64,000 nt of DNA from JACCWM01 sp040393065 (GCA_040393065.1 JBEBUW010000003.1:33742-97741); one strand, 5' to 3'. Positions 42,391 through 51,962 are shown, counted from the stretch's first letter. Notes: generated from the sequence alone by a model not told the origin. Numbers and translations: made by a program.

Positions 42391-45300
42391 TTACTCGGTT
42401 ACCGCGTTGGCAGGGCGGAAGTTTCCGTCGAAGCCAACGAAGTAGGAGCCGTTGGCGGTGTGGACGAGCGCGCGGATGTCCAGGGCCTGGAGTTCGGCAA
42501 GGACTTCGGCGCTCAGGGTGGGTTCGAGCAGGAAGTCGAAGTAGAAGTCTTCGCTGAAGTTGTGGTGTTGCGGCCGGTAGGTCTGCGCGTAGTAGTCGGT
42601 CAGGGTGATGGGAGCGTCGCCGATTCCTTCGATGACGGTCTGGTCAAAGCGGACAAGAGGCGCGGTGTATCCGGCTGTGATGCCGGTTGGTGCGGGCGGC
42701 CACCAGTAGGAGGTGGTGGCGGTGATGTTGGCGCCAAATGGGACGAGAGCTTCTCGTGGAATGAAGGTGTTATCGAGTTGTAGATCGTGGGTGCAATCCG
42801 TGAGCAGGACGGTGTCTTCTGTGGTTGATTGTAGACCTCCAAAGTATTCGATCCGGGGCTGGGGCGTTGCGTAGGTTGTGTGGAGGCTGAGCCAGAAGTC
42901 GGACGTGAAGACAATCGGGCTGTCCTGCATGCGGACCTGGGTGGGGATGTTGATGCGGAGCGCATAGTCGCGTTTCTGAGCGCCCTGGCCATAGCTCCAG
43001 TAGTTGATGGTGTTTTGTTCGTCGCTGTCGAAGGCTGCGTCCTGCCAGGTGGCTGGTGAGCCTTGCATCGAGATGATGTCGGCATCGACGAGCATGCCTC
43101 CGCTGATGTCCTGGATCTGGTTCTGGTCGCGGTTTTCGGGGGTGAGGACGACGCTGTTCATGTTGAGGAGCCATTGCATTTTATTGCGGTGGATGCCTGC
43201 AACATTGCTGGATTCGCCCTGGGCGGCACAGAGTTTTCGGGGAAGGTTGATGAGAATCGGTGTGGTTTGTGCGTTGCTATCGATTCTGGGGATTTCGCGG
43301 ACCTGGCGGATGATGATTTTGCCGGGTTCGAGTTTTTTGTATTCCAGATCGAGCAGGAATCTGGATTTGGAGGGATGTGCGGCTTTGAATTCCTGGACTA
43401 CGGCCATGATGTATCCGGCGAGTTCCTGGTATTCGTCTTCCCACTGCAGGGTGGTCTGGCCGACGGTTAGGAGTTCGGAGCGTTGAACCAGCTCGAAATA
43501 GGTTCCGATACTCAGAGCCTGGGCGGTGACAATTTCCGGGCGAGCGTTGTCGGAGGGATTGGTTACGGAGGCGGCGCCGGGCTGGGTGACGATTGTCAGA
43601 TTGGCGGAAGCTCCGTTGACGGAGACAGTGACGACGCCGTTTGCGATTTCGGTGGGATCCGGGTCGGAATAGTGAACGAGCATGGCCATGCCGACTTCGG
43701 ATTCATCGACGCCGTGTCGCAGCCGTTCCAGGTAGGCGTTCAGGTTGTAGAAACTTGCGAAGGTGTGACGGATTGCGCGGAAAATACCGCGTTCTGTGGC
43801 GCGGTCGGGATCGCACAGGCTGGGGCCGGTGTCGTCGTCATCGAGGTCGTCGGCTTTGCAGCCGGTGCTGCTTTCGTAGAGGCCGGCGCCGGTGAAGTGT
43901 TCGGAGTCTTCGACATTGGTGGAGCTGCGGAAGCGGGTGCGCGTCAGATCGTCAAAGTCGCTGAGGGCGTCGAGGATGCCGTCGATTTGCGCCTGGGTAA
44001 ATTCGGTGTCGTCTTTGAAGATGTTGCGGATTTCTTTGAGCGTATCGTCCAGCGCATCGATTTGTGGCGGATAGGTCGAGAAGGGCGCCAGGCGCTCGGC
44101 GATTTCTGCGCGCAGGGTTTTTCCGCTGGCCAGCGTCTGGTCTAAGAATTCATCCCAGAGGTCGAAGGAAAAGGCCATGGGCGTGGGCAGGGGCGTGTTG
44201 TTGGGAACAGCGCGACGGATCATGCCGAAGTTTGCAGCTTTGCCGCCGTAGAAGGAGCTGTCCTCGGGCATGAGTGCGTCGGTGGGCACGGCGTAGTGCC
44301 CGGCGGGTTGTTTGGCGGGATAGCTTATCGGTGTGACTTTCTTGGCGTTTTGGAGTTCGTCGACGACATCGATGGGCAGGTTTTCGGCATCAGCGAGTTT
44401 GATCGCGCAGTTTTGTGTGCCGGAAAAACCGGGACGTGCGCGCAGGATGATGTGCTGATCCACGAGCTCGAGTGCTTGCTGGCGGTCGGCTTCGGTGCGC
44501 AGATACACGTAGGGAATGTTGAAGCTGCTGGCGAGTATGGCGACGTGGGAGTTGGGGACACCGGGAGAAAGAGAGATCACGCCGGCCAGGTGCGGGATTT
44601 CTGCGGGAACGCCGTCGGTCAGCAGGATGTCGGAACTTGTGAGCGTGCCGTCGCGGTAGGCAGCGTCGATATTTTCGCTATCGACGTGGACAAGTCGTCC
44701 GTAGGCCCAGCCGGGGCTGTAGCAGGAATTGCCTTCGATCCAGCGATCGACGGAGCTGACGGTGATATTGCGCTCCTGGTAGGCATCGGCCCAGTATACG
44801 GTGGATGGAACCTGTTCGTAGGCGGGAAAATAAAAAGGTGTAATGGGTTCGCGCGCGTCGATGCTGTTTTTGACCAGGTCGTGGATGATTTTGACCATTT
44901 CCGGGTGGTATTCATCCTGACGAACGAGCTGAATGCCGATTTCGTTGGTGCGCTGCTGGGGCGGAAACAGGACGGCGCCAAGAATGATTTCCTGGTCTTG
45001 TTCGTAGAGTGAGATTGCGTCGAAATCGTTGTGCGACATGCCCTGGAAGGGGGCGAGTCGTTCGGTGGCGAAATGATAGTGGAATGGATAGGTGGCGCTG
45101 TTTTGGAAAATTACGTAGCCGGGGTCGCCCATCAGGACGGAGAATTTTACCCAGCGTACTTCCATGTAGTCGCCGACAATGAATGGGTCTTCCCAGTAAT
45201 CGATGCGTGATTTCCAGGATTCATGTGGCTGGAGTTCGATGGGCGCTGTGGGGGCAGGCCATTCAAAGTCGGGAAGTTCTGGCGTTGTATCGGGCGGATC

Positions 45301-45558
45301 GATGTCGGTATCGCCGGAGTCTTGCTCTCCGGTGTCTGTGAGGTCTGTATCGGAGTCGTCGGCATCATCGACATCGTCGACATCATCGCCAGGGTCGGCG
45401 TCATGGCCAACATCTTCGTGGGCGTGGTTGTTGTCGTTGTTTGCATTGTTGTTTTCGTCGGAGCCACTGCAGCCGGCTGCCAGCATGGTGATAGATAACA
45501 GGAGCGTGATCAGGGCATGGAGCCTGAATTTTCCTGGGCGTTGGGAACGAACTGACAT
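42391..45558 (-). CDS. Lipoprotein with phosphohistidine and PEP-synthase-type ATP-grasp domains
   Basis: 1055 residues from ATG 45558 (GGAG 8 bases upstream). Lipoprotein signal LLSITMLAAGC (Cys30) followed by an extremely acidic Asp/Asn-rich linker (35-100). About residue 300-375 is a PEP-utilisers mobile (swivelling) domain: ISLSPGVPNSHVAILASSFN with putative phospho-His338. From about 425 to 760 is an N-terminal PPDK/PEP-synthase ATP-grasp domain: YGGKAANFGMIRRAV, RFRSSTNVEDSEHFTGAGLY, HTFASFYNLNAYLERLRHGV with EVGMAMLVH, and IIIRQVREIPR. The order His-domain then ATP-grasp matches glucan water dikinases rather than PEP synthase; no PEP/pyruvate TIM barrel is visible. The remaining 300 residues are beta-rich and unassigned. 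Confidence 0.8.
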   Translation of the reverse strand: MSVRSQRPGKFRLHALITLLLSITMLAAGCSGSDENNNANNDNNHAHEDVGHDADPGDDVDDVDDADDSDTDLTDTGEQDSGDTDIDPPDTTPELPDFEWPAPTAPIELQPHESWKSRIDYWEDPFIVGDYMEVRWVKFSVLMGDPGYVIFQNSATYPFHYHFATERLAPFQGMSHNDFDAISLYEQDQEIILGAVLFPPQQRTNEIGIQLVRQDEYHPEMVKIIHDLVKNSIDAREPITPFYFPAYEQVPSTVYWADAYQERNITVSSVDRWIEGNSCYSPGWAYGRLVHVDSENIDAAYRDGTLTSSDILLTDGVPAEIPHLAGVISLSPGVPNSHVAILASSFNIPYVYLRTEADRQQALELVDQHIILRARPGFSGTQNCAIKLADAENLPIDVVDELQNAKKVTPISYPAKQPAGHYAVPTDALMPEDSSFYGGKAANFGMIRRAVPNNTPLPTPMAFSFDLWDEFLDQTLASGKTLRAEIAERLAPFSTYPPQIDALDDTLKEIRNIFKDDTEFTQAQIDGILDALSDFDDLTRTRFRSSTNVEDSEHFTGAGLYESSTGCKADDLDDDDTGPSLCDPDRATERGIFRAIRHTFASFYNLNAYLERLRHGVDESEVGMAMLVHYSDPDPTEIANGVVTVSVNGASANLTIVTQPGAASVTNPSDNARPEIVTAQALSIGTYFELVQRSELLTVGQTTLQWEDEYQELAGYIMAVVQEFKAAHPSKSRFLLDLEYKKLEPGKIIIRQVREIPRIDSNAQTTPILINLPRKLCAAQGESSNVAGIHRNKMQWLLNMNSVVLTPENRDQNQIQDISGGMLVDADIISMQGSPATWQDAAFDSDEQNTINYWSYGQGAQKRDYALRINIPTQVRMQDSPIVFTSDFWLSLHTTYATPQPRIEYFGGLQSTTEDTVLLTDCTHDLQLDNTFIPREALVPFGANITATTSYWWPPAPTGITAGYTAPLVRFDQTVIEGIGDAPITLTDYYAQTYRPQHHNFSEDFYFDFLLEPTLSAEVLAELQALDIRALVHTANGSYFVGFDGNFRPANAVTE

Positions 45559-45967
45559 CGAAAAATCTCCATAAAGAGTCAAAAAAATGGCGCTCTGTAT
45601 GGTGTTTACCGATTTTCGAAATGTGGATCAATATGGTGGCTTAACAGTTTATGTGCTTTGGGGGCAGGTGTGGGCGTATGGGCGTGGGGTTATTCCAGGT
45701 GTGGATTAGTTATACTCCGAAAGTTCAGGATTCAGGATGGGGTGGAAGCTTCTAAGGCGTGATGAAGGCAGTAATTGTTAAATTGTGTTTCCGGAACTGA
45801 TGGGGTAGTGCCATATTTATTGTGTTGTTTTGCCGTAGAGGCTATGCGCAGAACCGCTCGTCGATCGGAAATCATCGTGTTGGCATGTTTTCTGCTTTAA
45901 GTTGAGATGCAGAATCCGTTGACTGAAAGTTTTGTGAAAATTGATAGAATCATTGAGGAGTATCGAT
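45559..45967. promoter_or_regulatory. Divergent promoter gap, no clear elements
   Basis: 409 bases between the dikinase-like lipoprotein and the beta-barrel gene. The region is AT-rich in places (TATTGTGTTGTTTTG near 45815). TTGACT at 45919 lies 20 bases from TAGAAT, too far for a standard promoter, so no promoter is called. No other structure was found. Confidence 0.3.
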
Positions 45968-46891
45968 ATGAAGAACTGGCTGAGTACAAGCATTGTTGCC
46001 GGCGGGTTGTTTTTTTCGACAACGGCATTTGCTGCGATCTGCGTTGAAGTCGATGAGAGTCGGGACAATCTGGCTCCCGAAGAGCAGAGCGTTGTGCGGA
46101 CGATGGTCGAAGAGTCTTTGCGTCAGCAGGGGCAGGATGTAGGCCGTGAGAATTGTTCTAGCACGTATATTGTCTACAGCATGCGGCTTGGGAATTCGAT
46201 TACGGCGACTTTGATCGGGCCAGAAGGATCGAAATCCTTGAAGGCGCAGAATATCGAGGAATTGCCGGAAACTTATGACCAGTTGGTGCAGTCTTCGCTG
46301 AACGGAGGTGCCGGGCAAGGAAAGGATCGTCATAATGTGACGTTGCGTCAGGCAGCGCCGCGGCGTGAAGCGGCTGATAGTCTGTGGTTTGTGCGGCTGG
46401 GTTACGGCGGTGTTCTGGGTGGCGATTTTACGTCGGGACCGGGATTTGGGCTGGGCTGGCGCTACGAGCTGGATCAGTTCGGCATTGAAATTGCTCTGTT
46501 CAATACGATTTTGCCGACGGCCGATCATGACGATATGGGAGCCAATTTTACATTGGTTCGCCTGGGCGGATTGTATTTCTTTGATCCGATTGCGAACAGC
46601 TCGCTGTATCTGAATCCTGGTTTGAGCTGGGGCTGGTCTGCGGTTACGGATGGGAATCGAGTGTACAGCGGATCTGGCTTGCAGGGTGAATTTGCGGTCG
46701 GGTATGAGTTTTTACGCTCCAGCACGATTCGGCTTTTTGTGGAGGGCAATGCCGTCCTACCGTTTTTTACAGCCAGTCGGTCTGATTTCTCGAACGATGG
46801 CGATTCCTCGACGCGTTACACGCCATCTTTCTTGATTTCGATCGGTGTTGGATACGATAAAAATCCTAGTCGTCCTGTCGAAGTCTTCTGA
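45968..46891 (+). CDS. Outer-membrane beta-barrel protein
   Basis: 307 residues from ATG 45968 with GAGGAG 8-13 bases upstream. Signal peptide ending STTAFA followed by mature AICVEVDESRDN. A soluble region of about 110 residues has two Cys that may bond (the AICVEV and ENCSST ones). From about 135 on, alternating hydrophobic strands with aromatic girdles (SLWFVRLGYGGVLGGDF, GFGLGWRYELDQFGIEIALF, LYFFDPIANSSLYLNPGLSW) describe an 8-10-strand OmpA/OmpW-like barrel; the C-terminal residues VEVF end in the terminal Phe expected of outer-membrane proteins. Function unknown; a strong terminator follows. Confidence 0.8.
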   Translation: MKNWLSTSIVAGGLFFSTTAFAAICVEVDESRDNLAPEEQSVVRTMVEESLRQQGQDVGRENCSSTYIVYSMRLGNSITATLIGPEGSKSLKAQNIEELPETYDQLVQSSLNGGAGQGKDRHNVTLRQAAPRREAADSLWFVRLGYGGVLGGDFTSGPGFGLGWRYELDQFGIEIALFNTILPTADHDDMGANFTLVRLGGLYFFDPIANSSLYLNPGLSWGWSAVTDGNRVYSGSGLQGEFAVGYEFLRSSTIRLFVEGNAVLPFFTASRSDFSNDGDSSTRYTPSFLISIGVGYDKNPSRPVEVF

Positions 46892-46940
46892 TGCAGCAGG
46901 GCGAGTAATCGCGGCACGCGTGTAAGCGATCAGAAATGAT

Positions 46941-46976
46941 AAAGGCGGCCTCACGAAGATGTGAGGTCGCCTTTTT
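46941..46976 (+). terminator. Strong rho-independent terminator after the barrel gene
   Basis: AAAGGCGGCCTCAC (46941-46954) pairs with GTGAGGTCGCCTTT (46961-46974), loop GAAGAT, one mismatch, followed by TTCT. It lies between convergent genes and the A-run before the stem makes it likely to work in both directions. Confidence 0.85.
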
Positions 46977-47012
46977 CTATGAAAAACGTACGTAAACAGG
47001 TGATGTTCGGAA

Positions 47013-47330
47013 TTAACGGTGTTCTTTGCGGCGGCCTGTGACGGAGTCGAGAGCACGCTTGAGTTTGTCGGTAGCACCGGAGATAGCGGCTCGGAAATTG
47101 TCAGCGTGGTGGGTTACGGCGGTGGGGTTGAGGCCGTCTACGCGGGCTTCCATCATGCAGCGTTTGTCGGCGTTGCCGCCTTTTTCGCTGTTTTCATCAT
47201 TGAGATGGACTTCAACACGTGTAAGCTCGGCTCGAAAGCGTTCGAGTTCCGTGTTGAGGAGATCTTCGACATAGGACTGGAGAGTTTCGTCATTGGGAAC
47301 GCTGCTGTTGGTATTGACGATTACTTTCAT
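47013..47330 (-). CDS. hpf: Ribosome hibernation factor, HPF/RaiA family
   Basis: 105 residues from ATG 47330 (GAGGTA 5-8 bases upstream), short-type S30AE-domain protein. It keeps the family's VEVHLNDENSEKGGNADKRC with MEARVDGLNPTAVTHHADNF and AAISGATDKLKRALDSVTG. HPF binds the 30S decoding centre and puts ribosomes into dormancy or modulates sigma54 activity in some bacteria. It is free-standing, with 267 bases to the divergent EF-hand protein and the convergent barrel gene's terminator downstream. Confidence 0.9.
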   Translation of the reverse strand: MKVIVNTNSSVPNDETLQSYVEDLLNTELERFRAELTRVEVHLNDENSEKGGNADKRCMMEARVDGLNPTAVTHHADNFRAAISGATDKLKRALDSVTGRRKEHR

Positions 47331-47597
47331 GCGTACCTCGTGGAAAAAGTAATTAACGGTGGGAAAACACCAGACAATAGAAATGGAAAACCGTTGTGAG
47401 GCTGTTATGGGCCACCACTCTGGGTTTTCATGCAGAGTGTGAATCAGGACCGTGGTAAAGATGTCCTGGGCCTGTTCCAAGGTGAGTTACTAGCGTTTGA
47501 CAGCTTTGGAAAGAATCAATAACTTCCGCGGCCTTGTCCGAAGAGGGAAACACATTGCCTGGCAAAAAACATCCCGGGCTTTAGGAATGGAGCAGTA

Positions 47598-49853
47598 ATG
47601 AAAGTACATTCGTGGCGGTTTTTTCGATCCGGTGGCATGGATCAGGTTCAGCTTACCACGGGCGCGGATTTGATGGCGCTTGACCAGCTTGATCAGAAGC
47701 TCTGGCTGGCGCTGGCCTGTCCGGTGAAAGGGATTGAATTTGATCAGCGTACGCTGGAGCTCATCGATGAAGATAAAGATGGTCGTGTTCGCGCACGTGA
47801 GTTGATCCAGGCGATTCACTGGGCCGGGGCGATGTTCAATGATGTCGAGCAGCTGGCGGTGGGCGAAGACCATTTGCCGTTGACGGCCATCGGCGAAGAT
47901 AAGGAAGAAAATAGTCTTTTGCTCAAGACTGCGCGTGCGATGCTGGCAGCGCTGGGAAAAGCGGACGCCAAAACCATCAGCGTTGCGGATTCGATGGAGG
48001 CAACGGAAGCGTTTAATAAGCAGCCGTGGAATGGCGACGGCATTGTGCCGGTGGCAGCCTGTGAAGATGCAGACAGCGCTCAGGTGATCGCCGATATCTT
48101 GTCGTGTACGGCCGAGCCGGCGATGGATCAAAGTGGAGAGCCCGGGGTTGATGCCGGGGCGGCGACTGCGTTTTTTGAAGCCGTGGCGGCCTATGTTGGC
48201 TGGCTGGATGCCGGGCAGGCGGAAGGTGTGCGGCCGCTGGGTGAGGATAGCGATACGGCCTATGCGGCGTTTGCTGCGATTCGTGCCAAAGTGGATGACT
48301 TCTTTGCGCGAAGCCGTGTGGCTGCGTATGACGCGCGCGCTCTGGAAACGATCAATCGTGAGCAGACTGAGTATCTGGAGATCGCGGCCAAGGATTTACA
48401 GATCAGCGCGGCTGAAATTGAGCAGTTTCCGCTTTCGCAGGTTACGGGCAAGGCCGTGTTGCCGCTTTTGGAAGGGCTCAATCCGGCATGGGCTGATGCG
48501 GTCGATGCGCTTGTAGAGCGTGTCATCAAGCCGATTTTTGGCGAGCGAAGCGAGCTGAGTGGAGCGGAGTGGATGCAGGTGCGCAAGGCATTTGCTCCGT
48601 ATCAGAGCTGGCTTGATGCGAAGGCCGGCAACAGTGTGGAGGCGTTGGGAGAGGCGCGTTTGCGGGAGCTTCTTGCAGACGGCTGGCAGGAGAAGGTTAC
48701 TGCACTGATCGAGCGCGATGCGGCTGAAGCCGATAAGGCTGCTGCAATTACGAGTGTGGAGCGGCTGGTTCGTTATCGGCGCGATTTGATGTGTCTGGCG
48801 AACAACTTTGTTGCGTTCCGTGATTTTTATTCGCGCAAAAAGCCGGGGGTTTTCCAGGTTGGAACGTTGTACATCGATCAGCGCGCCTGTGAGTTGTGCG
48901 TCGATGTGACGGATGCCGGGCGTCATGCCTCGATGGCGCTGCATTCTCAGTCGTATTTGATTTATTGCGATTTGAAGAATGCGGCCGGTGAGAAGCGCTC
49001 GATTGCAGCGGCGCTGACGGATGGCGATGTTGATAATCTGATGGTTGGTCGCAACGGACTTTTTTATGACCGTCAGGGCAATGACTGGGATGCGACGATT
49101 ACGAAGATTGTCGATAATCCGGTGAGTGTGCGCCAGGCATTCTGGTCGCCGTATAAAAAGCTGCTGCGTATTATCGAAGAACAGGTAACCAAGCGTGCGC
49201 AGGCAGCCGAGGCGAAATCGGATGAGAAGCTGACGAAAGTTGCGGCCACGGCGGATTCTGCCGCGGATGGTGAAGTAGCAGCGGCGGCTCCGGCGGCAGC
49301 ACCGAAGAAGCTGGATATCGGCGTGGTCGCAGCGCTGGGTGTTGCGGTCGGTGGTATTACGGCGGCTCTGGGGATGTTGTTGGAGTCGTTTTTCGGGCTG
49401 GGGATCTGGATGCCATTTGGCGTGCTCGGCATCATTTTGGTGATCAGTGGCCCGTCGATGGCGATTGCCTGGTTGAAGCTGCGTCAGCGCAATCTCGGTC
49501 CTTTGTTGGATGCGAACGGATGGACGATCAATGCAACGGCTCGTGTGAACGTGCCGCTGGGGCGGTCGTTGACGCAGGTTGCGGAGCTGCCTAAAGGTGC
49601 TCAGCGTGATCTGGTGGATCCGTTTGCCGAGAAGAAAAAGCCCTGGCCTGTGTATGCAGCGATTGCGGTTTCGTTTCTGGCTGCGATTGGCTGGTACATC
49701 GGGCAGCTCGATGCCTATTTGCCGATGAAGGCGCGCAGTACGGTTGTGCTGGGTGAATCGGCTCCGGCCAACTTTGGCAAGACGATAGAAGCGCCCGAGG
49801 AGCCGGCCGAGGAATCGGCGGGTGACGACGCTGTCGCTGCCGTAGAAGAATAA
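47598..49853 (+). CDS. EF-hand-containing membrane protein of unknown function
   Basis: 751 residues. A canonical EF-hand loop is at 57-68 (D-E-D-K-D-G-R-V-R-A-R-E). Another Asp/Asn-containing segment near 140 (NKQPWNGDGIVPVAACEDAD) is a possible second but lacks the full pattern. The central part is alpha-helical with no recognised catalytic motif (SSRKKPGVFQVGTLYIDQRACELCVDV near 400). The C-terminal quarter has three membrane helices (IGVVAALGVAVGGITAALGML, GIWMPFGVLGIILVISGPSM, VYAAIAVSFLAAIGWYIG) preceded by an Ala-rich linker. The long soluble part precedes the helices with no signal peptide, so it is probably cytosolic; Ca2+ sensing would then be intracellular. Ends 4 bases before the convergent PAS gene. 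Confidence 0.7.
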   Translation: MKVHSWRFFRSGGMDQVQLTTGADLMALDQLDQKLWLALACPVKGIEFDQRTLELIDEDKDGRVRARELIQAIHWAGAMFNDVEQLAVGEDHLPLTAIGEDKEENSLLLKTARAMLAALGKADAKTISVADSMEATEAFNKQPWNGDGIVPVAACEDADSAQVIADILSCTAEPAMDQSGEPGVDAGAATAFFEAVAAYVGWLDAGQAEGVRPLGEDSDTAYAAFAAIRAKVDDFFARSRVAAYDARALETINREQTEYLEIAAKDLQISAAEIEQFPLSQVTGKAVLPLLEGLNPAWADAVDALVERVIKPIFGERSELSGAEWMQVRKAFAPYQSWLDAKAGNSVEALGEARLRELLADGWQEKVTALIERDAAEADKAAAITSVERLVRYRRDLMCLANNFVAFRDFYSRKKPGVFQVGTLYIDQRACELCVDVTDAGRHASMALHSQSYLIYCDLKNAAGEKRSIAAALTDGDVDNLMVGRNGLFYDRQGNDWDATITKIVDNPVSVRQAFWSPYKKLLRIIEEQVTKRAQAAEAKSDEKLTKVAATADSAADGEVAAAAPAAAPKKLDIGVVAALGVAVGGITAALGMLLESFFGLGIWMPFGVLGIILVISGPSMAIAWLKLRQRNLGPLLDANGWTINATARVNVPLGRSLTQVAELPKGAQRDLVDPFAEKKKPWPVYAAIAVSFLAAIGWYIGQLDAYLPMKARSTVVLGESAPANFGKTIEAPEEPAEESAGDDAVAAVEE

Positions 49854-49857
49854 GGAT

Positions 49858-50625
49858 TCAGGCTGCAGAACGCAGGTTGAGCAGAATGCCTTCGACGCCG
49901 GCTCGTTTGATCAAGTTTTTGGCGTGGGCATTCAGCTCAACCTCGTGGCCGTCCTTGTGGAGCATCGTGATTGGAAAGGTTGCGCGGCTGTTGGGTTGCG
50001 ACGAAATGTTTTCGATTTCTTTTTGCAAGCGTTGCAGAGCATCGGGCGTCAGGAAATCAGCGAACATTTCTTCTTCGAGCTCCTCGGCTTCAAAACCGGT
50101 GAGGGGCGCAGAGGCCGGGGAGGCATAGGTGATGCGGCCGCGCATGTTGAGAAAGAGAATGACGTCTGACATCGCTTCGGTGATTGCAATAAATCGCGCG
50201 TCTTTCTCGAGCAATAGATTCTGGTAGCGTTTGCGGCCGGAGATTTCTTTCAGATTGAACAGATAATTGCCCTGAAAGGGGGAGGCAATCATGCGAAACC
50301 AGCGGCCGGAAAGCGGCGACTGGACTTCGGCGCGAACGGATTTGCCGCTTTTCAGGGTTTGCTGCATGTCGGGCGTTTCTTGCATTCCTTTGCTGTAGGG
50401 CAACAGCTCGGCAAAGGAGCGGCCGAGCATGTCCTGGGCTTTGAAATCAAAAGTTAGCTGTGCAAAACGGTTGGTATATTCAATCCGGAAGTTCCGATCG
50501 AGTATAAAACAGATCTCTTCGACCTGGTCGAGAAGTGCTGCCAGGATGGCCGGGTCTTCTCCCCGCTCGGTTTCCTTCGTAGCGGGATCGGAGAGGTTTT
50601 CTGTGGATGTGTTTTGCTTCGTCAT
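49858..50625 (-). CDS. Two-PAS-domain protein
   Basis: 255 residues from ATG 50625 with GAAGGAG 7-9 bases upstream; the frame continues up to 50856 without ribosome site. Two PAS domains: about 25-120 (ILAALLDQVEEICFILDRNF, RIEYTNRFAQLTF) and about 140-240 (AITEAMSDVILFLNMRGRIT, YASPASAPLTGFEAEEL). There is no kinase, GGDEF or HTH, so it would act as a sensor or adaptor, possibly for a separate kinase. It is followed on the minus strand by nothing in the same direction; the EF-hand gene converges on it with 4 bases. Confidence 0.8.
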   Translation of the reverse strand: MTKQNTSTENLSDPATKETERGEDPAILAALLDQVEEICFILDRNFRIEYTNRFAQLTFDFKAQDMLGRSFAELLPYSKGMQETPDMQQTLKSGKSVRAEVQSPLSGRWFRMIASPFQGNYLFNLKEISGRKRYQNLLLEKDARFIAITEAMSDVILFLNMRGRITYASPASAPLTGFEAEELEEEMFADFLTPDALQRLQKEIENISSQPNSRATFPITMLHKDGHEVELNAHAKNLIKRAGVEGILLNLRSAA

Positions 50626-50657
50626 CGAGAACTCCTTCACTAACTTTTCAGCGTCTG

Positions 50658-51677
50658 TCAGGAAGTGATGGTGAGAGAGAACTGCTGGGATTGTAGGATT
50701 GTTCCGGTTGCGTCGAGCAGTTGGATATCCAGTGTGCACGTGCCTGGTTCTTGTGGCGTTGCATTCAAGAAGTAAATGCTTCCTAGCGAGCTGATATGTC
50801 CGGTACAAACTTCGGGGGTGAGCGAATGAACGTTGAAATGCTCGGAATCGCCGCACACTGATTTGTCCGCGGCTTTGATATCCAGGGCTGCGACGATCGA
50901 AGTGCTTTCTTCAATATGCAGGGTGGATAATTCTTCCGTCTCCTGATCGTTTGCAAGGCTAAATGTGGTTATTTCGGTGGGGTCGACAACATGAAGCGTA
51001 ACGTCGCTGGTTGGAAGCTCTGAGACAAGTTGAAAGTCGCCGGGCGAATCTCCTGTCAGAATGCGGATTTGTTCGACGGATTGGAGTTTGTCGTCCACAG
51101 TCAGGCCGGCTGGCTCAAAGCTGACCGGGTAGTAGCCGTAGCCGGTCAAACGTTTGTCGTTCGCGTCGCGCATGGAGTAGGGCAGGACGACGCGGCTTTG
51201 GGTCGGGATGACGGCATCTTTGCAGCTTGTGTTGTTGATGACGGTGGAGGCAACGGTTCTGACTTCCAGGGGAATGACGTCATCGAACACGCTATTGGAT
51301 GCAGCGTCGATGGCGGAGAGCTGGATGGTGGTCTGGCCGGCTTGAAGTGCGGAGAAGGTGACCTGGTTGGCGTTGAAATCAACGACGTCGATGATTGCTT
51401 TGTCATCGGAATCGACTGCGGTGATATCGGCCTGCTTGTTGTCGGCTTTGGTAATGGCTTTCATGCGGACGTGGCTGCCGGCGGCCAGGACGGCGCCCTG
51501 GGAGGTGACCAGCGGGTTGTCCGGATGGATGACTTGCAGGCTGAGAAGATCCGCTTCGCCGTCAAACGTGGCAACGCCGCAGGCGCCGGTGAGCAAAATC
51601 CCCGACAGTAAGGGGGCTACGGGCAGCCAGTTTTTTGAAAAATTTCGGCTGCGAGAGATTTTGTTGTGTCTGTTCAT
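50658..51677 (-). CDS. Lipoprotein with Ig-like (BIG2-type) domain
   Basis: 339 residues with signal PLLSGILLTGAC. The mature region begins GVATFDGEADLLSLQVIHPD and contains a BIG2-like Ig fold (AVDSDDKAIIDVVDFNANQV, FSALQAGQTTIQLSAIDAAS). Six cysteines are spaced through the C-terminal half (NTSCKDA, KSVCGDS, PEVCTGH, PGTCTLD among them). No catalytic motif; likely a cell-surface module. It is 32 bases upstream of the PAS gene start on the same strand and probably cotranscribed with it. Confidence 0.75.
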   Translation of the reverse strand: MNRHNKISRSRNFSKNWLPVAPLLSGILLTGACGVATFDGEADLLSLQVIHPDNPLVTSQGAVLAAGSHVRMKAITKADNKQADITAVDSDDKAIIDVVDFNANQVTFSALQAGQTTIQLSAIDAASNSVFDDVIPLEVRTVASTVINNTSCKDAVIPTQSRVVLPYSMRDANDKRLTGYGYYPVSFEPAGLTVDDKLQSVEQIRILTGDSPGDFQLVSELPTSDVTLHVVDPTEITTFSLANDQETEELSTLHIEESTSIVAALDIKAADKSVCGDSEHFNVHSLTPEVCTGHISSLGSIYFLNATPQEPGTCTLDIQLLDATGTILQSQQFSLTITS

Positions 51678-51933
51678 GAGTACTCCTCAAAAAAGTTAGA
51701 CCCTGAGCATTTCGTAAATTCGTCGCTGCTCGCGTATCTGCTCTATACTGGCAATGCGATTGTCATGCCAGGTCATTGTTTTGGACAGGAAAATCACAGA
51801 AATGTTTAAAAATCGATGCAGCTCGTCCGGAACTCGCGACATGAATTGTACCTGATAAGCTAGACTGGCTAACACGTACTCCAAAAAATGCGCGTCAGAG
51901 GCGGCGGGAGAGAGCGGGGGAGTGGAACGGCAA

Positions 51934-51962
51934 TTGACACCTTTAGGGCTTTATCGTTACAA
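51934..51962 (+). promoter_or_regulatory. Putative sigma70 promoter of the opp operon
   Basis: TTGACA (51934-51939) and TTACAA (51957-51962) are separated by exactly 17 bases. The distance from the -10 element to the oppA ATG is about 63 bases, and AAGGAAA lies 6-10 bases before the start codon. The rest of the gap 51678-52025 shows nothing else. Confidence 0.55.

Noticed and set aside
45919..45950. Sigma70 promoter before the beta-barrel gene
   Set aside because: TTGACT and TAGAAT are 20 bases apart and the -10 element would overlap the ribosome site region.
51696..51884. 62-codon minus-strand open frame in the oppA upstream gap
   Set aside because: No ribosome site or recognisable pattern; the gap is better explained as promoter region.
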